Below the pieces are notes generated by a model. It worked only from the letters and a program-made list of their open reading frames with translations, was not told the origin of the DNA and did not search any database. A stretch of DNA of 7,168 bases from Clostridiales bacterium (lineage in GTDB: Bacteria > Bacillota > Sulfobacillia > UBA995): contig DOZU01000237.1 in NCBI GenBank assembly GCA_003517845.1, positions 1-7,168 of the forward strand, read 5' to 3'. The stretch's first letter is position 1. Each line of letters begins with the position of its first letter. Positions 1 to 5,689 of this stretch are shown here, one piece after another. Both the position numbers and the translations under genes were made by a program.

Positions 1-177
1 CCGCCGGAAGTCCCGTTTGCGGGTGCGGCGGTGCCGGTAAGCGTAAGCCAGCGCGTGCAGGACCGCTTCATTGGCGGGCCGGAAGAGCTTCGAGCGAGTC
101 CCGCGGAACCCTCGCGCCAGCTTCAGGATCTTCTTGTGACGGCGTCGCTTGGTCACGCCTCTCTTGACTCTTGGCAT
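1..177 (-). CDS. rplT: 50S ribosomal protein L20, N-terminal part (runs off left edge)
   Basis: The first 59 residues are visible, beginning MPRVKRGVTKRRRHKKILKL and continuing through a very basic stretch with ARGFRG, a typical L20 N-terminus. L20 binds 23S rRNA early in assembly of the large subunit and, in Bacillota and enterobacteria, also represses its own operon. The ATG at 177 is preceded by a full Shine-Dalgarno (AGGAGGTGA, 192-184) with 6 bases between, which fixes the start. The gene follows rpmI by 27 bases on the same strand and is the last visible cistron of infC-rpmI-rplT. The full protein is usually about 118 residues, so roughly half is missing beyond the window edge. The reading frame is open to base 1. 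Confidence 0.97.
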   Translation of the reverse strand, partial: MPRVKRGVTKRRRHKKILKLARGFRGTRSKLFRPANEAVLHALAYAYRHRRTRKRDFRR

Positions 178-204
178 GTGCGTTCACCTCCTGCGCCGGA
201 TAGT

Positions 205-402
205 TCAGGCGTACGGCATGAGCTTCTTGATCTTCTTGACCATGGTCTCGCTGACCAGCGTGGCCTGGCGTAGCCGGCGCTTCCTCGTTGCCGACTTCTT
301 GCCGAGGAGGTGACTCTTGTAGCCCTTACGGCGCACGATTTTCCCACTGCCGGTGAGCTTGAAGCGCTTCTTGGCTCCGCTATGCGTTTTCATTTTGGGC
401 AC
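205..402 (-). CDS. rpmI: 50S ribosomal protein L35
   Basis: This complete 65-residue, highly basic protein starts MPKMKTHSGAKKRFKLTGSG and ends LMPYA. The MPKMKTHSGA start and the later RRKGYKSHLLGKKS segment are hallmarks of L35, a small structural protein of the 50S subunit. Start is GTG at 402, chosen because it gives the family's MPKMKTHSG N-terminus; the ATG at 393 would remove three conserved residues. A modest Shine-Dalgarno (AAGGTGG, 417-411) lies inside the end of infC, and the two genes overlap by 23 bases in different frames, so translational coupling to infC is likely. The stop (TGA) lies 27 bases before rplT. Confidence 0.97.
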   Translation of the reverse strand: MPKMKTHSGAKKRFKLTGSGKIVRRKGYKSHLLGKKSATRKRRLRQATLVSETMVKKIKKLMPYA

Positions 403-964
403 GTTTCATCCCACCTTCTTCTTCGGACCCTGCGTGGGCCGGCCCACTCCTGGCAATCGGCCGCGGCGTGAGGATCAATATCATGTTCCGACCTTCGAGA
501 CGGGCCGGCCGTTCCACGGAGCCCGCCTGCTGCACCTGCGAGACTAGCTGGTCCAGCACCCGACGCCCAAGATCGGCGTGCACCACTTCCCGGCCGCGGA
601 ACATGATGGTCACCTTGACTTTATTACCTTCCCGCAGGAAACGAACCGCCGCCCGGGCCTTGACTTCGAAGTCGTGATCGTCGATGCGCGGGCGCATCTT
701 GACTTCCTTGATTTCCACCGCCCGTTGCTTCTTCCGAGCTTCACGGTCGCGCTTGCTCTCGTCGTACTTGAACTTACCGTAATCCATGATCCGACAGACG
801 ACGGGACGGGCTTGGGCTGCCACTTCGACCAGATCGAGGTTCTTCTCGTGGGCCAAGTTGAGCGCGTCGCGGGTCGGGACGATCCCCAGCTGTTGCCCCT
901 GTTCGTCCACCAGCCTCACTTCCCTGGCCCGGATCTGCTCGTTGATCCGCAAATCCTTGCTGAT
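380..964 (-). CDS. infC: Translation initiation factor IF-3, probable ATC start
   Basis: IF3 binds the 30S subunit, checks start codon and initiator tRNA, and blocks premature 50S joining. The N-domain shows ISKDLRINEQIRAREVRLVD, then a Lys/Arg-rich linker, then the C-domain with KVTIMFRGREVVHADLGRRV and ending near LEGRNMILILTPRP. From the chosen start it has 194 residues. The in-frame GTG at 976 overlaps its own Shine-Dalgarno and cannot be served by it. The ATC at 964 lies 8 bases after GGAGGTGA (980-973) and gives the usual ISKDL-RINE beginning. Non-standard start codons (often AUU) are a known autoregulatory feature of infC. The tail after TPRP is about 28 residues longer than the typical IF3 end and overlaps rpmI. 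Identity is certain; only the start codon is inferred. Confidence 0.95.
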   Translation of the reverse strand: MSKDLRINEQIRAREVRLVDEQGQQLGIVPTRDALNLAHEKNLDLVEVAAQARPVVCRIMDYGKFKYDESKRDREARKKQRAVEIKEVKMRPRIDDHDFEVKARAAVRFLREGNKVKVTIMFRGREVVHADLGRRVLDQLVSQVQQAGSVERPARLEGRNMILILTPRPIARSGPAHAGSEEEGGMKRAQNENA

Positions 965-972
965 TTCCCGAT

Positions 973-980
973 TCACCTCC
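973..980 (-). promoter_or_regulatory. infC Shine-Dalgarno that decides the start codon
   Basis: The minus strand reads GGAGGTGA here, an 8-base match to the 16S anti-Shine-Dalgarno. Its last three bases run into the in-frame GTG (976-974), so that GTG is an unlikely start. The nearest in-frame codon at good distance is ATC at 964-962, 8 bases away. An ATG at 986 is out of frame and lies upstream of the site. Confidence 0.75.
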
Positions 981-1155
981 CCCCATACAAAATGAGGCGG
1001 GTGCGCTGCACCCGCTTTGTCGGCAGAGGGTCCTCCGGTCTGGACCCCGGTGGCGACCTCGCGGCGCTCCGGGGTGAGAAGCGGGTAGCTTCTACTTTAG
1101 TTACCGTCAGGTCCTATTCGGTTAGGAGAGCCGCGTCCGCCGCGACCCTCGGCAA
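977..1155 (-). ncRNA. Structured leader of infC-rpmI-rplT (L20-leader type)
   Basis: This untranslated leader lies between the promoter and infC and is rich in pairing. A hairpin at 1093-1077 has arms AGAAGC/GCTTCT with loop TACCC. A second stem pairs ACCCCGG (1075-1069) with CCGGGGT (1050-1044). ACCCGCTT (1086-1079) is perfectly complementary to AAGCGGGT (1017-1010), which would break both the first hairpin and the attenuator hairpin at 1015-997. Position, length and switching layout match the L20 leader of Bacillota, where free L20 represses its operon by premature termination. The family call rests on context and structure; no covariance-model search was run. The exact 5' end is estimated from the promoter. 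Confidence 0.7.
987..1015 (-). terminator. Attenuator hairpin before infC
   Basis: A perfect 8-bp GC-rich stem GCGGGTGC/GCACCCGC with loop AGC (1015-997) is followed by CTCATTTTGT (996-987), just ahead of the infC Shine-Dalgarno. The U-tract is short, so termination may be partial, as fits an attenuator. Its 5' arm can instead pair with ACCCGCTT at 1086-1079. Confidence 0.6.
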
Positions 1156-1160
1156 CAGGT

Positions 1161-1189
1161 AGTATACCACGGCCCATGAGCGGCGGCAA
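1161..1189 (-). promoter_or_regulatory. Promoter of infC-rpmI-rplT
   Basis: The minus strand has TTGCCG (1189-1184), a 17-base spacer and TATACT (1166-1161), a good match to a housekeeping sigma-A promoter. It starts only 10 bases past the thrS stop codon, placing the transcript start near 1155. No terminator is seen between thrS and this promoter, so read-through from thrS into the leader is possible. Confidence 0.7.
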
Positions 1190-1198
1190 TAGCGCGGT

Positions 1199-3130
1199 CT
1201 AAGCGACCGGCGTTCCTTGGGTCGCGATGAGGCTCAGAAACTCCTCCAGAGTCATCGCTCCGCGGTCCCCGCCCTGTCGTTCTCTCACCGCTACCGTGCC
1301 CGCGGCCGCCTCTCGATCGCCGACCACCAGCATGTAGGGTACCTTCTCCAGTTGAGCCGCCCTTATCTTGTAACCTATCTTCTCGGACCGGGTGTCGACC
1401 TCGGCCCGGAACCCGCTCCTCGTCAGCCGTTCCGCTACCGTCCCCGCATAGTCGAGTTGCCGGGTGGTTATCGGCAATACCTTCGCCTGAACCGGCGCCA
1501 GCCAGAAGGGGAAGGCCCCCGCGTGATGCTCCACGAGACAAGCGAGGAAGCGTTCCATCGAACCGAGAACCGTCCGGTGAATCATGAAAGGGCGGTGGGG
1601 CCGTCCATCCTCGCCGGTGTAAGTTACGTCGAAACGCTCCGGCAGGTTGAAGTCGACCTGGATGGTCGGCCCCTGCCAACCCCTCCCGAGGGCGTCGATG
1701 AGCTTGATGTCGATCTTGGGCGCGTAGAATACGGCCTCCCCTTCCTCGCGCCGGAAAGGCAAGCCGTGGCGGCGCAGCGCGCTTTCGAGGGCTGCTTCTG
1801 CCCGGTCCCAATCCTCGTCGCTGCCCAGGTACTTCTGCTTGTTGGCGGGATCGCGGACCGACAGCGCCACTTCGAACTCCGAGAAACCGAAGGAACGCAG
1901 CATGAACCGGGCAAGGTCGACGATCCCGTGGAGTTCGTCCTCGAGCTGGTCCGGACGGCAGAAGATGTGGGCGTCATCCTGGGTGAACCCGCGCACCCGC
2001 AACAGACCGTGCAAGACCCCGGAACGCTCGTAGCGGTAGACGGTACCCAGTTCTCCCCAGCGCAGCGGCAACTCCCGGTAGCTGCGGGTCCGGCTCTTGT
2101 AGATCAAGAGGTGAAAGGGGCAGTTCATCGGCTTCAACAGGTAGTCCACGCCGTCGATGTCCATGGGCGAGTACAGGCTGTCCTTGTACCAGCCCAGGTG
2201 CCCGCTGGTAGCCCACAGGTCGGCCCGGGCGATGTGGGGGGTGAAGAGGATTTCGTAGCCCCGACGCCGGTGCTCCGCCCGCCAGAAGTCCTCGATGATC
2301 TGGCGGAGGCGCCCGCCCCGGGGATGCCAGAAAGCCAGGCCTGCCCCCGCTTCCTCATGGAGGCTGAACAGCTCCAGTTCGCGGCCCAGGACCCGGTGGT
2401 CCCGGCGACGGGCCTCTTCCAGACGCACCAGATGCCGCTCGAGGCCTTCGCTATCGGGATAGGCCGTGCCATAGATCCGCTGCAATTGCTCGCGCCGCTC
2501 ATCGCCCCGCCAGTATGCGCCGGCCAGCGACAGGAGCTTGAAGGCTTTGAGCCAGCCGGTAGAAGGCAGGTGTGGTCCCGCACAGAGGTCCACGAAGTCG
2601 CCTTGGCGATACAGGATGATGGGGACCTCGGGCTCGAGGCCCCGGATGAGTTCGACCTTGAAGCGTTCGCCGCGCAACTCGAACAAGCGGATGGCCTCGT
2701 CGCGCCCCATGACCATCCGTTCCAGGGGCAAGTCCGCAGCGACAATTGCCTTCATCTCCGCCTCAATGCGAGGCAGATCTTCGGGAGTGAAGACCTCCGA
2801 ACGCAGGAAATCGTAATAGAAACCATCGCTGATCGCCGGACCAATGCCCAGGATCGTCCCCGGAAACAGCCGGACGACCGCATGGGCCAGGACATGCGAG
2901 GCCGTATGCCGGTATGCATCCCGGCCACCCTCATCCGCGAAGGTCAGGGGCCGGATCTCTCTCTCTCCCCCCTCGCCCAACGCTTCCCCCAGACCCACGG
3001 TCAAGCCTCCGACCTCGCCGGCCAGCACGGCATCCGACCCCATCGTGACTCCCAGCGCCTGAAGGACTTCTCCCACCCGGGTCCCCGGCGGGCCCGCCCA
3101 CGCCGGTCCTCCTGGCAGACGTAGTTCCAT
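1199..3130 (-). CDS. thrS: Threonyl-tRNA synthetase
   Basis: This 643-residue class II synthetase joins threonine to tRNA-Thr using ATP in the cytosol. Domains in order: TGS (about 1-63); editing domain with HTASH (His75, His79) and DLCAGPH (Cys183, His187), matching the E. coli editing quartet; catalytic core with MNCPFH (Cys337), DDAHIF (His388) and FMIHR (His518), the three zinc ligands that select threonine; motif 2 around VYRYERSG (Arg366); and a C-terminal anticodon-binding domain from about 545. All key residues are present and length is normal. The ATG at 3130 follows GGGAGGTG (3145-3138) by 7 bases. The frame stays open upstream to 3229, but that stretch is T-box leader RNA, so the ATG is preferred. 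Expression should rise when uncharged tRNA-Thr accumulates. Confidence 0.98.
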   Translation of the reverse strand: MELRLPGGPAWAGPPGTRVGEVLQALGVTMGSDAVLAGEVGGLTVGLGEALGEGGEREIRPLTFADEGGRDAYRHTASHVLAHAVVRLFPGTILGIGPAISDGFYYDFLRSEVFTPEDLPRIEAEMKAIVAADLPLERMVMGRDEAIRLFELRGERFKVELIRGLEPEVPIILYRQGDFVDLCAGPHLPSTGWLKAFKLLSLAGAYWRGDERREQLQRIYGTAYPDSEGLERHLVRLEEARRRDHRVLGRELELFSLHEEAGAGLAFWHPRGGRLRQIIEDFWRAEHRRRGYEILFTPHIARADLWATSGHLGWYKDSLYSPMDIDGVDYLLKPMNCPFHLLIYKSRTRSYRELPLRWGELGTVYRYERSGVLHGLLRVRGFTQDDAHIFCRPDQLEDELHGIVDLARFMLRSFGFSEFEVALSVRDPANKQKYLGSDEDWDRAEAALESALRRHGLPFRREEGEAVFYAPKIDIKLIDALGRGWQGPTIQVDFNLPERFDVTYTGEDGRPHRPFMIHRTVLGSMERFLACLVEHHAGAFPFWLAPVQAKVLPITTRQLDYAGTVAERLTRSGFRAEVDTRSEKIGYKIRAAQLEKVPYMLVVGDREAAAGTVAVRERQGGDRGAMTLEEFLSLIATQGTPVA

Positions 3131-3157
3131 GGCAAGCACCTCCCGATATTCCGGCCT

Positions 3158-3196
3158 GGAAAACTCAAGCGCCCCTCGTCCCAGGGACGGGGGCGC
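3158..3196 (-). terminator. T-box terminator upstream of thrS
   Basis: GCGCCCC and GTCCC pair with GGGAC and GGGGCGC around a one-base T tip as drawn (3196-3169), with small internal mismatches. The stem is followed by TTGAGTTTTCC (3168-3158). The start of this stem lies just after the T-box motif, as expected for a terminator competing with the tRNA-stabilised antiterminator. Confidence 0.85.
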
Positions 3197-3425
3197 GCTC
3201 CCGCGGTTCCACCCTGATTGGCCGGGCAAAACCCGGCCCGCTCGTCTAAGATAACGGCCGCGACCGGCCGGGGCGGCTTAAGCTGGACCAGGCAGTCCGT
3301 TCCGCCGCCCTGCTCGGAGGTGGTTTTCGGGTCGCCTCGCCGGGGGGAACTCTCAGCCAGCGCTCCCCTGTCCTGTCGGCCAGCCGGCCCTACTCGTCCT
3401 CGTCATCGCCCAACCTCACTCTTTT
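3158..3425 (-). ncRNA. Threonine-specific T-box riboswitch leader of thrS
   Basis: T-box leaders sense the charging state of one tRNA and permit read-through when it is uncharged. Visible parts in order on the minus strand: a GA-rich Stem I element GATGACGAGGACGAGTAG (about 3407-3390); AGGGGAGC and GCTGAGAG elements (about 3369-3350); specifier region GAAAACCACC with ACC at 3324-3322, a Thr codon followed by A; a stem GGCCGGG/CCCGGCC (3238-3220) placed as Stem III; the T-box motif AGGGTGGAACCGCG (3215-3202); then a terminator hairpin. The TGGA in the bulge implies a U discriminator base on the cognate tRNA (inference). ACC, the T-box motif and the downstream thrS agree with each other, so the call is strong although the full fold was not computed. 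Confidence 0.93.
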
Positions 3426-3431
3426 GACTTG

Positions 3432-3461
3432 AGTATATGGCTACCGGGCCGCGGCTGTCAA
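3432..3461 (-). promoter_or_regulatory. Promoter of thrS
   Basis: A perfect -35 TTGACA (3461-3456), an 18-base spacer and TATACT (3437-3432) lie just ahead of the T-box leader. Transcription would start near 3425. This is the best promoter in the window and lies 31 bases after the stop of the upstream ATPase gene, so thrS need not depend on that gene's transcript. Confidence 0.85.
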
Positions 3462-3492
3462 CGGTTCTCGCCGTGAGAGACCGACGGCGGGG

Positions 3493-4731
3493 CTATAACC
3501 GCCAGTACGGTATCGCCCGGATCTCATCACCGAGCGGCAGCTCAAGGTCGCCGGCATGCACGACATGGCCCGGTAGGACTGCCGGCCCGAGGTCCGCCCG
3601 CAGCCTGCGGATCGTGTTCCCCATCTCGGGGCGCGGTGTAGCGGAGACCTTGGTTTCGACCGGGACGAGGCCGTGGGGGGTCTCGACGAGCAGGTCGACC
3701 TCCACCCCGGTAGCAGTCCGCCAGAAGTGGATGCGGGGCTCGGTTCCCCGGTGCAGCAAGGTCTTGTAGATCTCACCCACGACCAGCGTCTCAAACAACT
3801 GCCCGCGCATCGGGCCGTTAGCCGCATGCTCGGGCGCCGTCATGCCCAGCAGATAGCAGGCCAGCCCAGTATCGGTCAGGTAAACCTTGGGCGTCTTCAC
3901 CAGCCGCTTGCCGATGTTAGCATAGTAAGGCCGCAACAAGAGCACCTGGTAGGTGGCGTCGAGAACGGATAACCAGGCCCGTCCCGTGGCATGGCTGACG
4001 CCGATGTCCCGTGAAACCTCCGCCAGGTTGAGCAGTTGGCCCGTCCTGGCGGCAATCGCACGTAGAAAGGCCTGAAACCCCCCAAGATCCCCGACCTGCC
4101 TGATACCTCGGACATCGCGTTCGAGGTACGTCTGAGCGTAGCTGGCCTGCCAGAGCAAGGCATCCCGGTCCGGCTCCCGGGTCAGCTCGGGGTAGCTGCC
4201 GCGGGTGATCAATCGCCACAGCGATTCGTGGTGCTTGAGCGGTGCCGCACATGGGCGGTCGTGGCCCCCATCCTCCCACGGCAGGGGCTTGGCCGGCTGG
4301 GCTGCCTGCTCCCGCATGGTCAGGGGCAGGAGCTTGAGCATAGCAGCGCGGCCGGCGAGCGTCTCATTGACCTTCTCCGACAGGAGCAGGTTCTGCGACC
4401 CTGACAAGATGTACTGCCCCTTCCGGTCACGATCGGCATCGATGCGCTCTTTGATGTAGGAGAGGAGGTGCGGCGCGTGTTGCACCTCGTCGATGAACAC
4501 GGGGGGACTGAATGCAGCGAGGAAACCGCGCGGGTCCGTCATTGCCGCCGCCCGGATGTCCGGGGCATCAAGCGATACATACCTGTGCGAGTCGCCGAGC
4601 GACTCACGCAGCATGGTGGTCTTGCCTGATTGCCGCGGCCCGGTCAAGACCACCGCTGCGAAATCCCGCATTGCCTGTACCAGATATGGCTCGATGCTTC
4701 GTTGGACGTACTCACGAACGCGCACCACCAT
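3493..4731 (-). CDS. AAA+ ATPase with DUF4143 C-terminal domain
   Basis: From ATG 4731 this is 412 residues, normal for the family. Walker A is GPRQSGKTT (about 31-39), Walker B is PPVFIDEVQ (about 76-84), and sensor-like YILSGSQN follows near 107. Next come the family motifs LAGRAAMLKLLPLTMRE, RGSYPEL and YLERDVRGI. The C-terminal DUF4143 part has DTGLACYLLG, RGQLFETLVVGEIYK and FWRTATGVEVDLLVE followed by PVETK, resembling a PD-(D/E)xK nuclease fold. The family is common and patchily spread in bacteria and archaea; its substrate is not known and I assign none. GGAGGTG (4739-4733) is too close to the ATG; GTG at 4728 or 4725 has better spacing and would shorten the protein by one or two residues. 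It stands as a single gene between thrS and a divergent regulator. Confidence 0.9.
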   Translation of the reverse strand: MVVRVREYVQRSIEPYLVQAMRDFAAVVLTGPRQSGKTTMLRESLGDSHRYVSLDAPDIRAAAMTDPRGFLAAFSPPVFIDEVQHAPHLLSYIKERIDADRDRKGQYILSGSQNLLLSEKVNETLAGRAAMLKLLPLTMREQAAQPAKPLPWEDGGHDRPCAAPLKHHESLWRLITRGSYPELTREPDRDALLWQASYAQTYLERDVRGIRQVGDLGGFQAFLRAIAARTGQLLNLAEVSRDIGVSHATGRAWLSVLDATYQVLLLRPYYANIGKRLVKTPKVYLTDTGLACYLLGMTAPEHAANGPMRGQLFETLVVGEIYKTLLHRGTEPRIHFWRTATGVEVDLLVETPHGLVPVETKVSATPRPEMGNTIRRLRADLGPAVLPGHVVHAGDLELPLGDEIRAIPYWRL

Positions 4732-4795
4732 CCACCTCCATGGCCTGTGACAGGGTAGCGCCTTCAAACGCGAGCCTGCGCGCAATCTGGTATCT

Positions 4796-4825
4796 AGAAT
4801 ATCACATTGCACGGCGCACCGCCAA
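4796..4825 (-). promoter_or_regulatory. Candidate promoter of the DUF4143 ATPase gene
   Basis: The minus strand carries TTGGCG (4825-4820), an 18-base spacer and TATTCT (4801-4796), four of six matches in each box. It would give a 5' leader of about 60 bases. The overlapping plus-strand hexamer TAGAAT (4795-4800) could serve as -10 for the divergent Crp/Fnr gene, but no -35 accompanies it. The rest of the 161-bp divergent gap (4732-4892) shows no clear hairpin or repeat. Confidence 0.35.
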
Positions 4826-4892
4826 GAGGCAAGTCCCGCAAGGAGGCGACCGGTTCGAGGCGAAGAATAGTGGTAGGCGGGAGGAATACGGC

Positions 4893-5600
4893 TTGTCGTG
4901 GCGCGAGCGTTGCCCGGAGCATTGCTCTCACTGCCCGATCGTGGCACCGGGCGGCGCGTTTGCGTTCGCCGGCGATCCCGAGACCAAAGCCAGCCTGGCC
5001 AGATTCAGCAAACACCGGCGATATCGGCAGGGCGAGTGCGTGGTCCGCCAGGGGGACTCGCGGGACGGATTCCAGGTGCTCCGCCGAGGGCGCGTCCGCA
5101 TCCACCTGGCGGATGTCGATGGTCGTGAACACACGGTCCGGTACGCATTGCCCGGGGAACTCGTGGCGGGATGCTCCACCGACCGGAGACAGCAGGAGTG
5201 TTTCTCGGCCGTGGCCGAGACCGATGATGTGGAGACATGCCATTTCCCCGGCACGAATCTGGATCCGTTGCTGGTGGAGTATCCTGCCGTCGGCAGCGCC
5301 TTGCTTCGCCTGATGGACGCGAATCTAAGCGAAGCCTATCAGCGCCTGCATCGCCTGGCCTCGACCACTTCCCGCCAGCGGCTGGCGGAACTCCTGGTCC
5401 GCCTGGTCGAAGGCGAAGGCCAGTTGTCCCTTTGTCTACCCCGCCGGCAGCTCGCGGACTTGCTGGGGGTGACGGAAGAGACGGCCGTGCGCAGCCTGAC
5501 TGCGCTCAGGCAGTTGGGTCTGCTGCGCAAGGAGGGCCGGCGGGTAGTCGTCACCGATCTGGACCGACTCCGCAGCTATGCCCGAAGCGACTCCTGCTGA
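4893..5600 (+). CDS. Crp/Fnr-family transcription regulator with FNR-like cysteines
   Basis: This 235-residue protein has the standard layout: a cyclic-nucleotide-binding-type beta-roll (about 30-120), a long dimer helix (about 122-155) and a C-terminal winged helix-turn-helix (about 160-225) with RRQLADLLGVTEETAVRSL as the recognition region. The N-terminus has Cys7, Cys11 and Cys14 (CPEHCSHC), and Cys116 (DDVETCHF) aligns by eye with Cys122 of E. coli FNR, suggesting a [4Fe-4S] redox or oxygen sensor, although the Cys spacing differs from FNR. In the recognition helix Glu196 and Arg200 are kept, while Val199 replaces FNR Ser212. Start is TTG at 4893, 8 bases after GGGAGG (4879-4884); the frame is open further upstream but without a comparable ribosome site. 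It is divergent from the ATPase gene and 89 bp before the ATP-grasp gene. Fold is sure; cluster and target are inferred. Confidence 0.88.
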   Translation: MSWRERCPEHCSHCPIVAPGGAFAFAGDPETKASLARFSKHRRYRQGECVVRQGDSRDGFQVLRRGRVRIHLADVDGREHTVRYALPGELVAGCSTDRRQQECFSAVAETDDVETCHFPGTNLDPLLVEYPAVGSALLRLMDANLSEAYQRLHRLASTTSRQRLAELLVRLVEGEGQLSLCLPRRQLADLLGVTEETAVRSLTALRQLGLLRKEGRRVVVTDLDRLRSYARSDSC

Positions 5601-5601
5601 A

Positions 5602-5614
5602 GCCTGATTCAGGC
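5602..5614 (+). repeat. Short perfect palindrome GCCTGA-T-TCAGGC
   Basis: Six-base arms around a single central base lie one base after the regulator's stop and 76 bases before the ATP-grasp start. With a one-base centre it suits a protein-binding site better than an RNA hairpin. No function is demonstrated, and one such palindrome by chance is possible. Confidence 0.25.
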
Positions 5615-5689
5615 CGCCGATACCAGTCCCGTCCGGCCGCTGGTGGCATACCCTGGTCCCGGAGACGCTCGAAACCCTGCGAGGACCAG

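Noticed and set aside
981..986. ATG at 986 as the infC start
   Set aside because: It is in a different frame (product begins MGGGESGNQQ) and lies upstream of the Shine-Dalgarno.
1217..3124. Open reading frame of 635 codons on the plus strand, opposite thrS
   Set aside because: It is the antisense of a highly conserved synthetase in GC-rich DNA, where long shadow frames are common. Its product has no recognisable domain and there is no promoter or convincing ribosome site.
3131..3229. 33-codon upstream extension of thrS
   Set aside because: It would run through the T-box motif and terminator. The ATG at 3130 has a well-spaced Shine-Dalgarno and gives a normal-length ThrRS.
3459..3480. Weak hairpin (CGGT-CTC with GAG-A-ACCG) after the ATPase gene as a terminator
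   Set aside because: It has only seven pairs with a bulge and no T-run. It runs into the thrS -35 box instead.
4746..4806. TGTGA (4746-4750) and TCACA (4802-4806) as a CRP-type operator in the divergent region
   Set aside because: The half sites are 51 bases apart, not the 6 needed for one operator; each five-base match is expected by chance.
4512..4892. Upstream extension of the Crp/Fnr frame into the ATPase gene
   Set aside because: It overlaps the conserved N-terminal half of the opposite-strand ATPase. The extension shows no domain, and the TTG at 4893 has an ideal ribosome site.
5237..5689. Upstream extension of the ATP-grasp frame inside the Crp/Fnr gene
   Set aside because: It lies in a different frame of the well-supported regulator gene and is Pro/Arg-rich without recognisable motifs. 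The protein signal begins at MRIFLMITHD.
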